Source of the DNA: Gracilaria domingensis | Lineage: Eukaryota; Rhodophyta; Florideophyceae; Gracilariales; Gracilariaceae | Assembly (NCBI GenBank): GCA_022539475.1 | Contig: VCMS01000162.1 | Coordinates: 124,001-188,000 of the forward strand | Reading direction: 5' to 3' | DNA: 64,000 nucleotides | Shown: piece after piece, positions 21,444-31,723 of the stretch | Layout of the letters: every line of letters begins with the position of its first letter | How positions within the stretch are numbered: position 1 is the first letter of the stretch | Made by a program: the position numbers and the translations under genes | The notes under the pieces: model-generated | What the model saw: the letters and a program-made list of their open reading frames with translations, nothing else | Told to the model about the DNA's origin: nothing | The model's database searches: none

Positions 21444-23238
21444 GTGCCATCTTTCGCATCGGTTATTGCGGTCTTGAAGCATCTGCACTGGGTATCGGAG
21501 GAACTACGTTTTTGTTCGACTTCTGTGGGCGCAAGCACTGTTGCATCTTCTACTGCTAAGGTGACTAGAAAGTTCTATGATCTTATTGCGTTATGTGGAG
21601 GGATTGTGCCCCTGTGCTGCTTCACAGTAGCGAGAGAATCGTCATTTCTAATCCCGTTTGATATCAAAAGAACTCTGTTTCAGTCAACTTCTCTGGGCGT
21701 TTCGCAAGCGCTTCATTTGTTGCAGAAGCGTAATGAAATGTCAGGGGTTGCGAGTAACAGATCTTCTCGACACCAGCGTGAAAGCGAAACAAGGAAAGGG
21801 CGTATTCGACGTCAAAAGGTTCGAATCTATCGCGACCGAATCGTCGAATCGGCGATCAAGGTGATGAACATGTATTGCCCTCATGGTACAGTGCTAGAGG
21901 TCGAATACATCAACGAGGATGGAGCAGGATTGGGACCTACTCTTTAGTTTTACATTCTTACCTCGAAAGAAATTCAGATGGTAGATCTGAAGCTTTGGAG
22001 AAGTAGCAGTTCGCAGACAATCAAAACGAAAGCAGAATCGGAAACGGCAACACACTTCATTCATCATATTCGATATAATGTTCACGTCCCAGTTCGTCAG
22101 TCCTCTACACGACGAAGAAGTCGAAGGCAATCTAACACGAAACCGACAGTCGCAGTTCAGAGCGAGCCTCCAAGCTACGTAGTGCCTACTGGGACAGGAT
22201 TTCTCCCTTCAGGCCTACCAGTAACGATTAGTGAAGCCCAGAAATCTGCGGTTTCGAAGACTTGCTCTTTGTTCCAATTCATTGGTCGTCCTCTGGGTAA
22301 GGCTGTTATTGACGGTCGCTTGCTGGATATGAGGTTTTAGAACACTTTCTCGGAACTTCTCCCGGCATACTGTCGAGTAATATTCGACAGCTGTGGGCCC
22401 TCACGTTCAGATTCATCAGGTTCGTCATCCATCCTGGAAAGTAGATTCGGAAGCAACAAACGCGACAGATTGGCGATCGAGATATAGATCGAAAGAAGGT
22501 GTGGCAGAGATACACTAGCGAGAAATCGGCTATGAAACTGTTGGATAATGTTGACCATCAACTCGCTGTTTCGCTGCAATCAATTATAAGAATGGTGGGT
22601 GACAATGAAGGCGATTCGATACCAGCCCTTTGTCTGACATTTGTTTTGCCCGGTGATGATTCGATAGAACTTGTGAAAGGCGGAAGCAATATTGAAGTAA
22701 ATGAGCAGAATGCTGAAGAGTTCGTGAGAAGAGTGACATACCATGTGCTTTTTGAAGGTGTGTATCAGCAAGCTGAAACGCTTTTGAGAGGCTTGGGTGA
22801 GCTAATTGATATCACGAGTCTTCTAGTGATCCGAAGCGCTGAACTTGAGTTGTTTTTCTGCGGTCCGCCATATGAGAAGTGGACTATGAACTTTTTGGTT
22901 CATTCTACGCGATGTGATCATGGATTAAGCCACGAGAGCGCTGCGGTGAAGTACTTCCTACAACTTCTAACAGAATTGGATGAAGAAGATCAACAGCGTT
23001 TCATCCAATTTACTACTGGCTCTCCAGCTCTTCCTCTGGGGGGGCTGAGCAAATTGCATCCCAGTCTAACAATTGTGCGACGTACCCCGGAAAGCGGGCA
23101 CTCTCTGGACCAGTGTTTGCAACCGTGATGACTAGCACAAATTATTTCAAACTCCCGGAGTATAGTTCTTATGAGATTGCGAAGAAGCAGGTGCTTTACG
23201 CTGTTCGTGAAGGACAGAGGTCGTTCCATCTTTTTTAG
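21444..23238 (+). pseudogene. HECT E3 ubiquitin ligase of UPL3/TRIP12 type, broken and lacking the catalytic Cys
   Basis: Similarity covers the full HECT domain of the UPL3/TRIP12/Ufd4 group: VRIYRDRIVESAIKVMN, VLEVEYINEDGAGLGPTL, then [103 protein letters not shown]; and finally [19 protein letters not shown] to the stop at 23236-23238. A TAG (21945-21947) stands where the family has Glu in GPTLEFY, frame changes occur near 22340 and near 23115, and the conserved VMTC at the thioester site reads VMTS. HECT ligases must pass ubiquitin through that cysteine, so even an unbroken product would be inactive. The usual N-terminal armadillo region is missing. Confidence 0.85.
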
Positions 23239-23317
23239 AGTGTTTCGAAAGTTAACGCTAGTCAACGGGCAAAGGGCCGGCAAAGAGTAAAGCTTTTTTC
23301 TGCTTACAAAAGTTGGT

Positions 23318-24040
23318 TTACCGAGCACAGTATACAGCGGGACTGACTGGGGGTGCTTCCAAGGACTTTGACTTCCTTCGTTCAACCAGCACGTCTATAT
23401 TTGAAACTATCTCAGTTACTGTTAGCTTTCCGCTAAGTACGGCTCCTTCCATTGAGGCAACGTACATTTGCTGGGTGAAGCCAACCGCTGCGGCCGGCGT
23501 GCGGAACAGAAAGAACGTGAGCAGCAGCAGCGTCACACTGTAGATCAGCGGTTCGTGGAGAGCCTCACGCGCGCTTCCCTCTCTCGACAACGCGCACGCC
23601 AACGCGCTTCGCGCGGAGGTGGCAGACAAAAAGCCTGACACTACAAGCACAGCGGGGAACAACAGCGGCACGCAGGCGGCACACAGACGCGGGTCGGTGG
23701 TCGCGCTATACAGCGACCACAACACAAGGAAAGCTGGCCCGCAACTGATTTGGATGATCTTCCTCGTCGTGCGCGAGAAAACCAGCCCAAGCGCTGTTAC
23801 CCGTTGCCAGACGCCCAGCCAAAGCGTGACGGCGCCGACGATCGCCAGCGTGAGCTGCGCGTCGCACGACGCGTCAGCGAGCGCCGGCAGCATGAGCGCG
23901 CGCTTCGCGCCGCGCTGCAGGCAGGCGCGGCTTGCGGGGCGGCGGGGAATGAGCGCGATGCGATGGAGAGCGTGCGTGGCGGCGTGGAAACGGCCGGTCT
24001 GAAACGACGGAAGCGGCGAGAGGAAGCACGTCGCCCTCAT
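23318..24040 (-). pseudogene. Phytol/dolichol-kinase-like membrane protein, C-terminally replaced
   Basis: Minus-strand frame of 240 codons from ATG at 24040 (the open frame extends upstream to 24133 without another ATG). The Arg/Ser/Thr/Ala-rich start would suit a plastid transit peptide. Hydrophobic segments follow, with TTRKIIQISCGPAFLVLWSL resembling the SRKLVHxxSG...LLWPL motif of phytol kinases (VTE5 family, CTP-dependent salvage of chlorophyll phytol for tocopherol), and ALSREGSAREALHEPLIYSV resembling the SREG...ELLRGPLYY segment. After FFLFRTPAAAVG the family's GDGxADxxGR motif is absent and the last 60 residues look unrelated, so the copy seems truncated. It is divergently placed to the Notchless relic. 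Assignment to the wider dolichol/phytol kinase superfamily is firmer than to VTE5 itself. Confidence 0.6.
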
Positions 24041-24229
24041 GGCGGACGGCCGCGCGCACACCGTGAGGGTGCGACGCGGCGCGCGACAGCGGCGCGGCGT
24101 CGGCAGATGTTGGCGGACTGCGGAGGTCAACACCTGAATCGGCAGCTGCGATCATTGCCAATATTCAGCTGGAGGAGGCGTCGCGACTCGCCTCCGTGCC
24201 AAGTGGGCCACAGGCTGGGGCCGCTACCG

Positions 24230-25290
24230 CTCTGTATGCCTGCGCGAATACACGCGTCACGTGCCACGTGCACGGCGGCGTCGTCGGTGAGAGTCTTTCA
24301 TACCGCGTCCTGTGCTGCGCGGTCTTCTTCGACGAGTTGGGCGGCGCGCGATGCAGTCGGATGGCGCCGAAGGCGTGTTTCTCGTCGGATTGTCGCTTGC
24401 CAGCGACGGGTTCTGGCCATACAACCGTCAGATTGTGGAATGCGGAGGCGCAGTTGCCGAAGCTTTCCTTGGTCGGTCATCGCGATTGAGTGCTGGCGTT
24501 GGCATTTTCTACAGAGGGGAGTCGATTGGATTCTGCTTCGAAAGACGGTCGGGTATGGATCTGAGACGTTGAGAAAGGAACTGGTGAGAGCTTGGCTTCC
24601 CATCGCAAATGGGTGACGGATTTGGGTTTGAAGCCGTATCATTTGGATGAACGATGTTGTTTGGTGGTGTCTGCTTCGAAGGATGCTACGCTGAAGATTT
24701 GGAACGTGGCTAGCATGAGCGCGGTCAGGATGCTCGCGCGACATAGAGCTGCAGTCACGACTGCCGTGTGGAGTGGAGACGGTTTTATCTATTCTGCTTC
24801 TCAGGATCGTAGTATAAAGATCTAGAATGCTGATAATGGCTTATCTTTGTCGACTATAAATGCACATGCTCACTGGGTGAATTCCATCACGCTTTCTACC
24901 GACTACGTGCTCAAGTGCGGTGCGTTTGCATCTCTGGACGAGCAGAACGGATACATGCCGGTCAAGTGGTCGCGAGAAGAGGCGTTGGAGCGCTATGAAA
25001 AGGTGAAACGGCAAAGTACGGGCGGGAGGGAACTTATGGTGAGTGGGTCCGATAATTTCACTTTGATGCTGTGGGAAGACGTTTGGAAACGCACCTAGGG
25101 CATACAGCCTATTTCGCGCATGACCGGCCATCAGCAGCTGGTCAAATGCAGGGCGTTCAGTCCGGATGGGCGGTATATCGCGTCGGCCAGTTTTGACAAG
25201 AATGTAAGACTTTGGGATGGCAAGCTGGCAAGTTTTGCTTCACGTTCCGCGGACATGTTGCGGCCGTTTACCGAGTGGTTTGAGAAGATA
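24230..25290 (+). pseudogene. Notchless/Rsa4 (NLE1) WD40 protein gene, broken and truncated
   Basis: WD40 repeats match Notchless (NLE1, yeast Rsa4), a ribosome-assembly factor released from pre-60S particles by the AAA-ATPase Rea1/midasin. Diagnostic blocks in order: [133 protein letters not shown] and [18 protein letters not shown]. The EEALERYxxV insertion is specific to this family. Stops interrupt it, including TAG for the Trp of a WD dipeptide near 24825 and TAG near 25096, and frames shift near 24330 and 25240. The N-terminal NLE domain and the last WD repeats are missing. An intact copy must exist elsewhere because the factor is essential in studied eukaryotes. Confidence 0.85.
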
Positions 25291-25369
25291 TTAATCCTGC
25301 GCAGTTTTTTGTTCGTTTAAGAGATGGAGATGAGATAAAATGTGTATGGTGTACTATAATGTGCGCCAG

Positions 25370-25960
25370 GAGGCCTTGATGAGTTGCAAGAGAAGCTTAT
25401 GGTCCTTAGAAACGTGATAGACCTGATGGAGAAGGCGGTGAAAGTGTTCTGCACAAGACAAGGATTGGTGGAGGAAAGGATGTTGAAATCGGATGTAGAA
25501 GGAAGGACAGAGATGGGAAGTATGGGAAGGGTTGCGGCACAGAAGGAGTCCTTTTTGACACCGAAGGCGAAGGCTGGTAGGTTCGGGCACCGGAAGAGCC
25601 GTCTGACGAAGAGGCGTAAGGAGAAGAGGATGGTGATGAAAGAGGTGCCACAGGAGGCAATCGGGGCTCCGGTCTTGACTGGGTTTTAACGTAGGGCATG
25701 GCACTGCGAACGGCCGAACGAAATCTGGCGGCGCATAAGGAGAGAAGGATGGGGAGGAATGGGAAGCTGTTTTTGGGCGACGCGGGTGTACGGGATTGGG
25801 GAGGGTTGCTACCGGTACTTCTACAGAAAAGCTTTTGGGGAGACGGAGAGGAAGGATCCGAACGCAGGATCGGCGAAAAATGAGTAAAGAGTGATTGCGG
25901 TTTGGATGGGAAGGAACGTTGGGATGATTGAGGTGGGATGAGTTGTGATTTTTATCGCAA
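25370..25960 (+). other. Purine-rich strand, possible gene remnant
   Basis: The plus strand is strongly G/A-rich over 590 bp and has a 101-codon frame (25384-25689) starting MQEKLMVLRNVIDLMEKAVK, which could be a helical or coiled-coil fragment. The pyrimidine-rich complement carries a 209-codon Pro/Ser/His-rich frame that I judge to be a composition artefact. No family recognised. The sequence lies between the Notchless relic and the chromovirus, where a 3' LTR would be expected, but it does not match the LTR at 34572-35112. Confidence 0.3.
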
Positions 25961-26644
25961 CTCAGAAGAAAATGGAAACGCAAACTAGCACGAGTGCAGT
26001 TTTGAGAGACGGTCGCGGAAAAGATTGAATGGGGTGGTGCGGCGAAGTAGAACCTCTACAAAAACTAGGGGACCCAAGAATTAAACTGCGCCATATGGAA
26101 TTTAATATTCCAAAATTTCTTAATTTTTTGAGTGCCAGCCTCTGCCACCCCCTCGCGCGCCCCAAATAGCCCAAAAACTAGCTTAGTTTCCAAAGCGAAC
26201 AGACTATATTCCACTTTGCAGAACACAGACGAACTTCACATCTGAATACCAATTCCTCTCCATAGAGTCTTATTCCTCTTCTGAGTGTACTTCTTCCTCT
26301 TCGGAGGGCATAAACATTTCTCCTCTACCTGAGGGCATAAACTGTTCTCGATCTCAACCCTGCTCTGAAGAGAGTGTCGCCTCACCACGCGAGTAGCGGT
26401 ACCGTACGCCTCTGGAGGTTGTCGCAGTGTTCCTCGATTGAGTGTTGTCGTTCGTAGCACCGTTCGTGCGCGGTACGCGATAAGCCTCCGTCTCCAACGA
26501 CGGGTGTTATCCGACCATCGCTTGATGTAGGTTAGCCGGCAACGCCGTGTTAGTTCGACGATGGTACTGCACGATCTTCGATCGGGGTAACTGCTCCACC
26601 GGTTCGTCCGAATCCCGCGACGGCGGATAGCCATACCAGCGTAC

Positions 26645-29600
26645 CTAGTACTGAACATACCCCTCCGGGTTCCAACTGTGCCCCACAATGTGGTCTACGA
26701 CGAACTCTTTCGAGTATACGCCCCGCTCGAGCTCTTCCTGCGAAGGATCGTCAGCGCGCCGCGGCGGTACCGTAGCATCCACACTAGCGGTGCTGTGAGT
26801 TTCTCCTGACGCCTTCGGCGGTAGGCTTGCCCTCTGCTGAGTGTTCGTTTCCTGTTTCCGGGCTTCTTCAAGCAGCTTCGCCGCTTCGGCGGGTCCGCGA
26901 ACGGCTAGTTCACGCGGTAGTTCCCGTCCTGACGGTGAAGGCGGACGCGGAGGCGGATTGTTCACCACGGCACGTGCCGGTTCACGTGACGACACGCGAC
27001 GGTTCGTGGTGGTGGCACTGCCACGAGCTGTGATTGGCCCATGGTGTGGCGCACGCTGCGCACCCCAAGGTTTGTGGTGCGCAAGCGCTCCTGCAGCTGC
27101 AGTGTGCGTTTTCCCTAAATCAGGGCTGTAATCCGTATCTCCAGCGAGCGGTGCGGCGTCATGACTTAGCGAAACGTCATGACGTGCGACTTGCGACTTC
27201 CCCACGGCTGGGTGCAACGGTACACTACCATTACCCGAACCGGGATGTGCGATCTTCGCTTCAGCGAGCGTCTCCTCTTCCTCCTGCTCTGCAGTGTCCA
27301 AGGTACCGGGATCTGCCGTGACCTCCTTAGTGCGCGCCCGCGAAGGCGGTATGTGGCCGTCGTCAGCGACGGTTTGCGGCGACTGCGCCTCCGGGATACT
27401 CCGTGATACAGTATCCAGCTTCGCTGTAGCCTCACTCTGCCGAGAAGTCGAGTGTTCTTGATCAACTTCCGGCCTTGCCGTGGTAACGTTGCGAACGAGA
27501 GCATGCTCCGCGTCTTGCGCCGACGAGGCGATGGGCGCGTGTTCTGGCGACATTTCCCCCAGCGGGTGAGCGATACCAGTATCCTGGGACAACCTCGAGT
27601 CCGTTCGTTGCGTGCGGTATCCTTCAGAAAGGTCGCGATCCTTCGTAGAAGGTTGCGCATCTTCCGCGGAGTTCTGCGCGACAGCGGCCGACTGCAGCGC
27701 GTCCTTCGCGGCCTGAACACGCGACAGCGGGTGATCCTTCCCACTGACAGTGGTGTCCGTAGCAACTACGTCTTCGACGGTGTCCTGAGGCGACTCCGCC
27801 TCCTCTTCATTATCTTCCCGTGAATCACGGTGCTGCGACGGTAGCGACACCGGTGACTCACTCTCCGCGACGACGCGTGAATCCTCCTCCCACTCCTTAG
27901 GTGGAGCGTTACGGGGAGCAGTCATCACGTCTGTTGACGGTGTAATAGACGCTGTGAAACGCGATTTCACCAGCGGTGTATGTTCCGATATCTCGGCTTG
28001 GGATGATATAATCGGTACCTCTGCGAGATCCCTTGCAGGGTTGCGAAGCCCCACAGTAGGTGTAGTGTTCTGCGACGAGAATTCTCGGTTTTGTGTCTGT
28101 CCAGCTTCTTGCTGTGAATCCGAAACTACTTCCGTGTGCACGGTTGGGCCCTGCACAACGCGATCGCGGGAGAAACGCTCATGAGCGTCGCCAACTTCCA
28201 GTACGACTGTGTCTGTATTCACGCTAATAACGCGGTATGGACCATCAGCGATGGGTGAAAGCTTGTGGCGCCGCTCCTTTTCAGGGTTGTAGTACTCTTT
28301 CCTGACAAAGGCGAGGTTTCCCACTTTCAGTGGCGGTAGTGGTCTCCGTACCCGGGCATCAAAGTTCCGCTTGTAAGCGTGTTGTGCTTTCGCCATTGAC
28401 GACCTGGCGACAGGTACCATTGCGGATAACCACTGCTTCCATTGCAAGTAGTGATCCCGTATTGACGGTGACGTATCCAGCTTTGCTGATGGTTCAACCG
28501 CAACAGGCGGTGGTGTCCGTGAGAGCACGAGCTCAAAGGGCGATAAACCAGTTACTCTGTGAACTTGCGTATTATACGCATACGTCACGGTATCCGTGTA
28601 GAGATCCCAAGTTTTCGGGTATTCAACAGTATAAGCCCGCAACGCGGAGAGCATTGTCCGGTTAAACCGTTCGACTTGCCCATTGCATTGGGGATGATAC
28701 GTCGTCGTGAAGAGATTCTTCACGTCGAGTATCCGACAGACATCCTGGAAGAAACGTGCAGTAAACTGCGAACCATTATCCGAGAGGAGATTGACCGGGG
28801 GACCGTAGACCATAATCCAATGGCGAACGAATGCCTCCGCAACACTGCGTGCTGTAATCGACTTCAACGGAACTGTCCGGACTAGCTTACTGAATCTATC
28901 CGTAATAACGAGTAAGAACCGATTTTCTCGGGAAGTACGCAAGAACTCATCGAGTATATCGATGGCAATAAACTCCAACGGCGCCCTTGCGGGGAAAAGT
29001 GTTAGTTTCTTCGCATGGCGACGCTGTTTAACTCGCTCGCGAGCACAATGTGTACACGCCTTCACGGTGGTGTAGCCGTCCAACGCTAACGCGGGCCAGT
29101 AGAAATCCCGACGCAGTGTCGTGTATAACCGCTTAGCACCCGGATGGGAAGCCATCCGCGAGTGATGCGAGAGATGCAATACCCTTGTTTGTAAGGAGTG
29201 AGGAACCACAATCTTTGGGTTAGAACGAACCACTCTGACGAGGTAACCTTGTGTGTTGACCCCGAACGGGATGTTAGCACCACCATTAATTTGGGCGCGT
29301 ATCCTAGTACAGAACGGGTCAGATTGCTGTTCCCGCACCAGCTCTTCTGGAGTAATGGGGACGAATGTACCGGATTCCGGGTCTTCACCGTCTGCGACGA
29401 GCAAATCATCACAGATGTCGTCCGACACGATGTCGTAGTCTTCATCACCCTCCTCCATGAGGAAACAGGGGATATCTTCATCCTCGTCATCGACGGGTAA
29501 AGCTTCACCTTCCGTTCCTAGACGTGAAAGAGCATCCGCTTGCGCGTTTAAACAACCCTTCTTATAGGTGACCTCGTAGTCAAACTCGGCAAGCCGAAGA

Positions 29601-31723
29601 TGCCAACGCATTAAGCGTCCGGAAGGCTCCGTGACTGACATTAACCAACGCAAGGCGGAATGATCCGTATTGACGGTAAAGTGCACACCCATAAGATATG
29701 GTCGTAGAGTCTGCAAAGCCCATACCATGGCGAGACACTCCTTCTCGGATACTGAGTAATTGCGCTCGTGCACGTTGAGTGTACGAGACCAATAGCGAAT
29801 TAGTTTGCGTTCCCCTTCGGGTGTAGTCTGAAAGAGAGCGCAGCCAATTTGGTAATCGCTCGAATCCGTATCCACGATGTACGGCAACCCGTTCTTCGGT
29901 AACGTTAACACGGGTGCCGTAGTAACAGCCTCTTTAAGAGAGTTGAAAGCCTCCACTTGCGTGGGGGTAACTGGTCCCAATTTGGGCGGTTGTCCCTTCT
30001 CCAGGAGTTCGTTGAGCGGTCCCGCGATCTTCTCGAAGCGAGAAATGAACCGTCTATAAACGTTGCATAGCCCCAGAAAGGAGCGTAGCTCTGTCTTTGT
30101 AGTGGGGTGATTCGCCTCTTTGAGGGACTTCACGCGAGCTTCCTCGATCAGTAACCGTCCTGGACGTATGACATGGCCCAGATACCTCACTGAGTCAGTG
30201 AAAAACTCACACTTCCTCAATTTGAGAGTAATTCCAGCATCCCGCAAAGCGGTCATTATCTCCCGAACATGTTCGAGGTGATCGTCCAAACTGTTGGAAA
30301 ATACGATGATGTCATCGAGGTATACCAAGCAACTCCGCCATTTGAAGCTAGCTAACAAAATGTCCAGAGCACGCTGAAACGTAGCGGGGGCGTTCGTTAA
30401 CCCGAACGGCATACGCTTACAGCGGTATAGTCCTGAATGACAGGTAAACGCGGTCTTGTCACGGTCTTCCGGTCTAACTGGTACTTGCCAGTAACCCCAG
30501 TTTGCATCCAAAGTGGAGAACACAGTAGCATCGCCAAGCGAGTCGATATACTCGTCCATACGAGGTATGGGGTACACGTCTTTGACGGTGACATCGTTCA
30601 AGCGACGATAGTCGATACAAAAGCGCCAGGACCCATCGGGTTTCGGAGCCAGTACAACTGGAGATGCCCACGGCGACTGAGCCGGTTCTATCACGCCAGC
30701 GCGGAGCATTTTGTTGATCTGAAACTCTTCCTCTTCCCGTGCTTTCGGGCCTGCCCTGTAAGGGTGCTGAGCAAGGTGCTGAGCAATCGGCTTGGTCTCC
30801 GGCAGGAGGTCAATCCGGTGTTCCGTAGTTGAAACCTCTCCGAGGGAACCATCCCACATTGGTGTAAACTCTCGCAACATGTTGCGCAACTTCTCACGGT
30901 GTGAAACCGGTACATGAGCAAGATTCAATTCTTCTAACTCTTTGATAGGGTCAATCTTGTCATAACTCGTAGGAACGGTCCTAACTTCCGAGTCATTCTG
31001 TTGTTCAACCGTCGGGGACGGGTCCGACGCAGACGAGCGCGACGATTCTCCTTCCCCCTCTTTAGGGTGAAGCACGCCAGTGCGTTCTTCAGCAATCCCG
31101 AGCATCTCGGCGGCAGTCACCTTTGTGGGGATCAGTGCCGTAGGGGACGGTAGTACAGTTCCAATTACTTGGTTCTTCACCAGATACAGGGGTTTCTTGC
31201 CAAAGTTGGCTAACAGAACCCGGAAGGGGTGTTCGCTGTTGATTTGAACAACTCCGTTCGCCAGCGCGACCTGATACTTCTCGTATAACGAGTTCAATGG
31301 TTGAACAACCCGCAAACCACGCGGTGCGGCAGTAACATCAACCCAATCCTGGGATTCTGGCGGAATAGAAATTGCACGCGCTACGCGGAGCTTCGGCGAC
31401 TCCTTCGGAGGTGAGGAATCCTGTAGAGGAGTGGGTAGTGGTACCAGCTTAGCTGACGCTCGGCGTAATGAGCGACGAACAATCGGTACAACCGAACCAT
31501 CTTCCATTTCCACTTCACGCGCACGCGGTCGTATGGCTTCGACATATCTGTCGCAGAAGTCACACCCTAGAATGACAGGGGCAGCGAGCGTCTTGCAGAC
31601 GATGAATTCTACCTGCTCGATGCAGTTACCAATCCTGACAATCAGTGAAACCATTCCAGCCGTTTGTAACGGGTTATTGTTAGCATCGCCACGTCCATGA
31701 CGGGTCCATGGCGGATTCGACAA
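26645..31723 (-). CDS. pol: Chromovirus pol polyprotein, 1,692 codons
   Basis: Element polyprotein for reverse transcription and integration. The start of the open frame covers the C-terminal part of the protease (VILGCDFCDRY). Reverse transcriptase follows, with FCIDYRRLNDVT, MPFGLTNAPATFQ and the catalytic YLDD (LVYLDDIIVFS). RNase H has DTDSSDYQIGCALF and YSVSEKECLA. The integrase has an HHCC zinc site (HHSRMASHPGAKRL...CTHCARERVK), then the catalytic Asp in IAIDIL, Asp in LLSDNGSQF and Glu in GQVERFNRT, and a GPY/F module (SPIADGPYRVI). About 450 residues rich in Ser, Thr, Pro and Glu lie between GPY/F and FVVDHIVGHSWN, the first strand of a chromodomain; chromodomains bind modified histones and steer integration. 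That linker is unusually long for a chromovirus. Confidence 0.9.
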   Translation of the reverse strand: MSNPPWTRHGRGDANNNPLQTAGMVSLIVRIGNCIEQVEFIVCKTLAAPVILGCDFCDRYVEAIRPRAREVEMEDGSVVPIVRRSLRRASAKLVPLPTPLQDSSPPKESPKLRVARAISIPPESQDWVDVTAAPRGLRVVQPLNSLYEKYQVALANGVVQINSEHPFRVLLANFGKKPLYLVKNQVIGTVLPSPTALIPTKVTAAEMLGIAEERTGVLHPKEGEGESSRSSASDPSPTVEQQNDSEVRTVPTSYDKIDPIKELEELNLAHVPVSHREKLRNMLREFTPMWDGSLGEVSTTEHRIDLLPETKPIAQHLAQHPYRAGPKAREEEEFQINKMLRAGVIEPAQSPWASPVVLAPKPDGSWRFCIDYRRLNDVTVKDVYPIPRMDEYIDSLGDATVFSTLDANWGYWQVPVRPEDRDKTAFTCHSGLYRCKRMPFGLTNAPATFQRALDILLASFKWRSCLVYLDDIIVFSNSLDDHLEHVREIMTALRDAGITLKLRKCEFFTDSVRYLGHVIRPGRLLIEEARVKSLKEANHPTTKTELRSFLGLCNVYRRFISRFEKIAGPLNELLEKGQPPKLGPVTPTQVEAFNSLKEAVTTAPVLTLPKNGLPYIVDTDSSDYQIGCALFQTTPEGERKLIRYWSRTLNVHERNYSVSEKECLAMVWALQTLRPYLMGVHFTVNTDHSALRWLMSVTEPSGRLMRWHLRLAEFDYEVTYKKGCLNAQADALSRLGTEGEALPVDDEDEDIPCFLMEEGDEDYDIVSDDICDDLLVADGEDPESGTFVPITPEELVREQQSDPFCTRIRAQINGGANIPFGVNTQGYLVRVVRSNPKIVVPHSLQTRVLHLSHHSRMASHPGAKRLYTTLRRDFYWPALALDGYTTVKACTHCARERVKQRRHAKKLTLFPARAPLEFIAIDILDEFLRTSRENRFLLVITDRFSKLVRTVPLKSITARSVAEAFVRHWIMVYGPPVNLLSDNGSQFTARFFQDVCRILDVKNLFTTTYHPQCNGQVERFNRTMLSALRAYTVEYPKTWDLYTDTVTYAYNTQVHRVTGLSPFELVLSRTPPPVAVEPSAKLDTSPSIRDHYLQWKQWLSAMVPVARSSMAKAQHAYKRNFDARVRRPLPPLKVGNLAFVRKEYYNPEKERRHKLSPIADGPYRVISVNTDTVVLEVGDAHERFSRDRVVQGPTVHTEVVSDSQQEAGQTQNREFSSQNTTPTVGLRNPARDLAEVPIISSQAEISEHTPLVKSRFTASITPSTDVMTAPRNAPPKEWEEDSRVVAESESPVSLPSQHRDSREDNEEEAESPQDTVEDVVATDTTVSGKDHPLSRVQAAKDALQSAAVAQNSAEDAQPSTKDRDLSEGYRTQRTDSRLSQDTGIAHPLGEMSPEHAPIASSAQDAEHALVRNVTTARPEVDQEHSTSRQSEATAKLDTVSRSIPEAQSPQTVADDGHIPPSRARTKEVTADPGTLDTAEQEEEETLAEAKIAHPGSGNGSVPLHPAVGKSQVARHDVSLSHDAAPLAGDTDYSPDLGKTHTAAAGALAHHKPWGAQRAPHHGPITARGSATTTNRRVSSREPARAVVNNPPPRPPSPSGRELPRELAVRGPAEAAKLLEEARKQETNTQQRASLPPKASGETHSTASVDATVPPRRADDPSQEELERGVYSKEFVVDHIVGHSWNPEGYVQY

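Noticed and set aside
25354-25983. 209-codon minus frame as a gene
   Set aside because: Pro/Ser/His-rich translation of a pyrimidine-rich strand, with no motif and no conserved signal.
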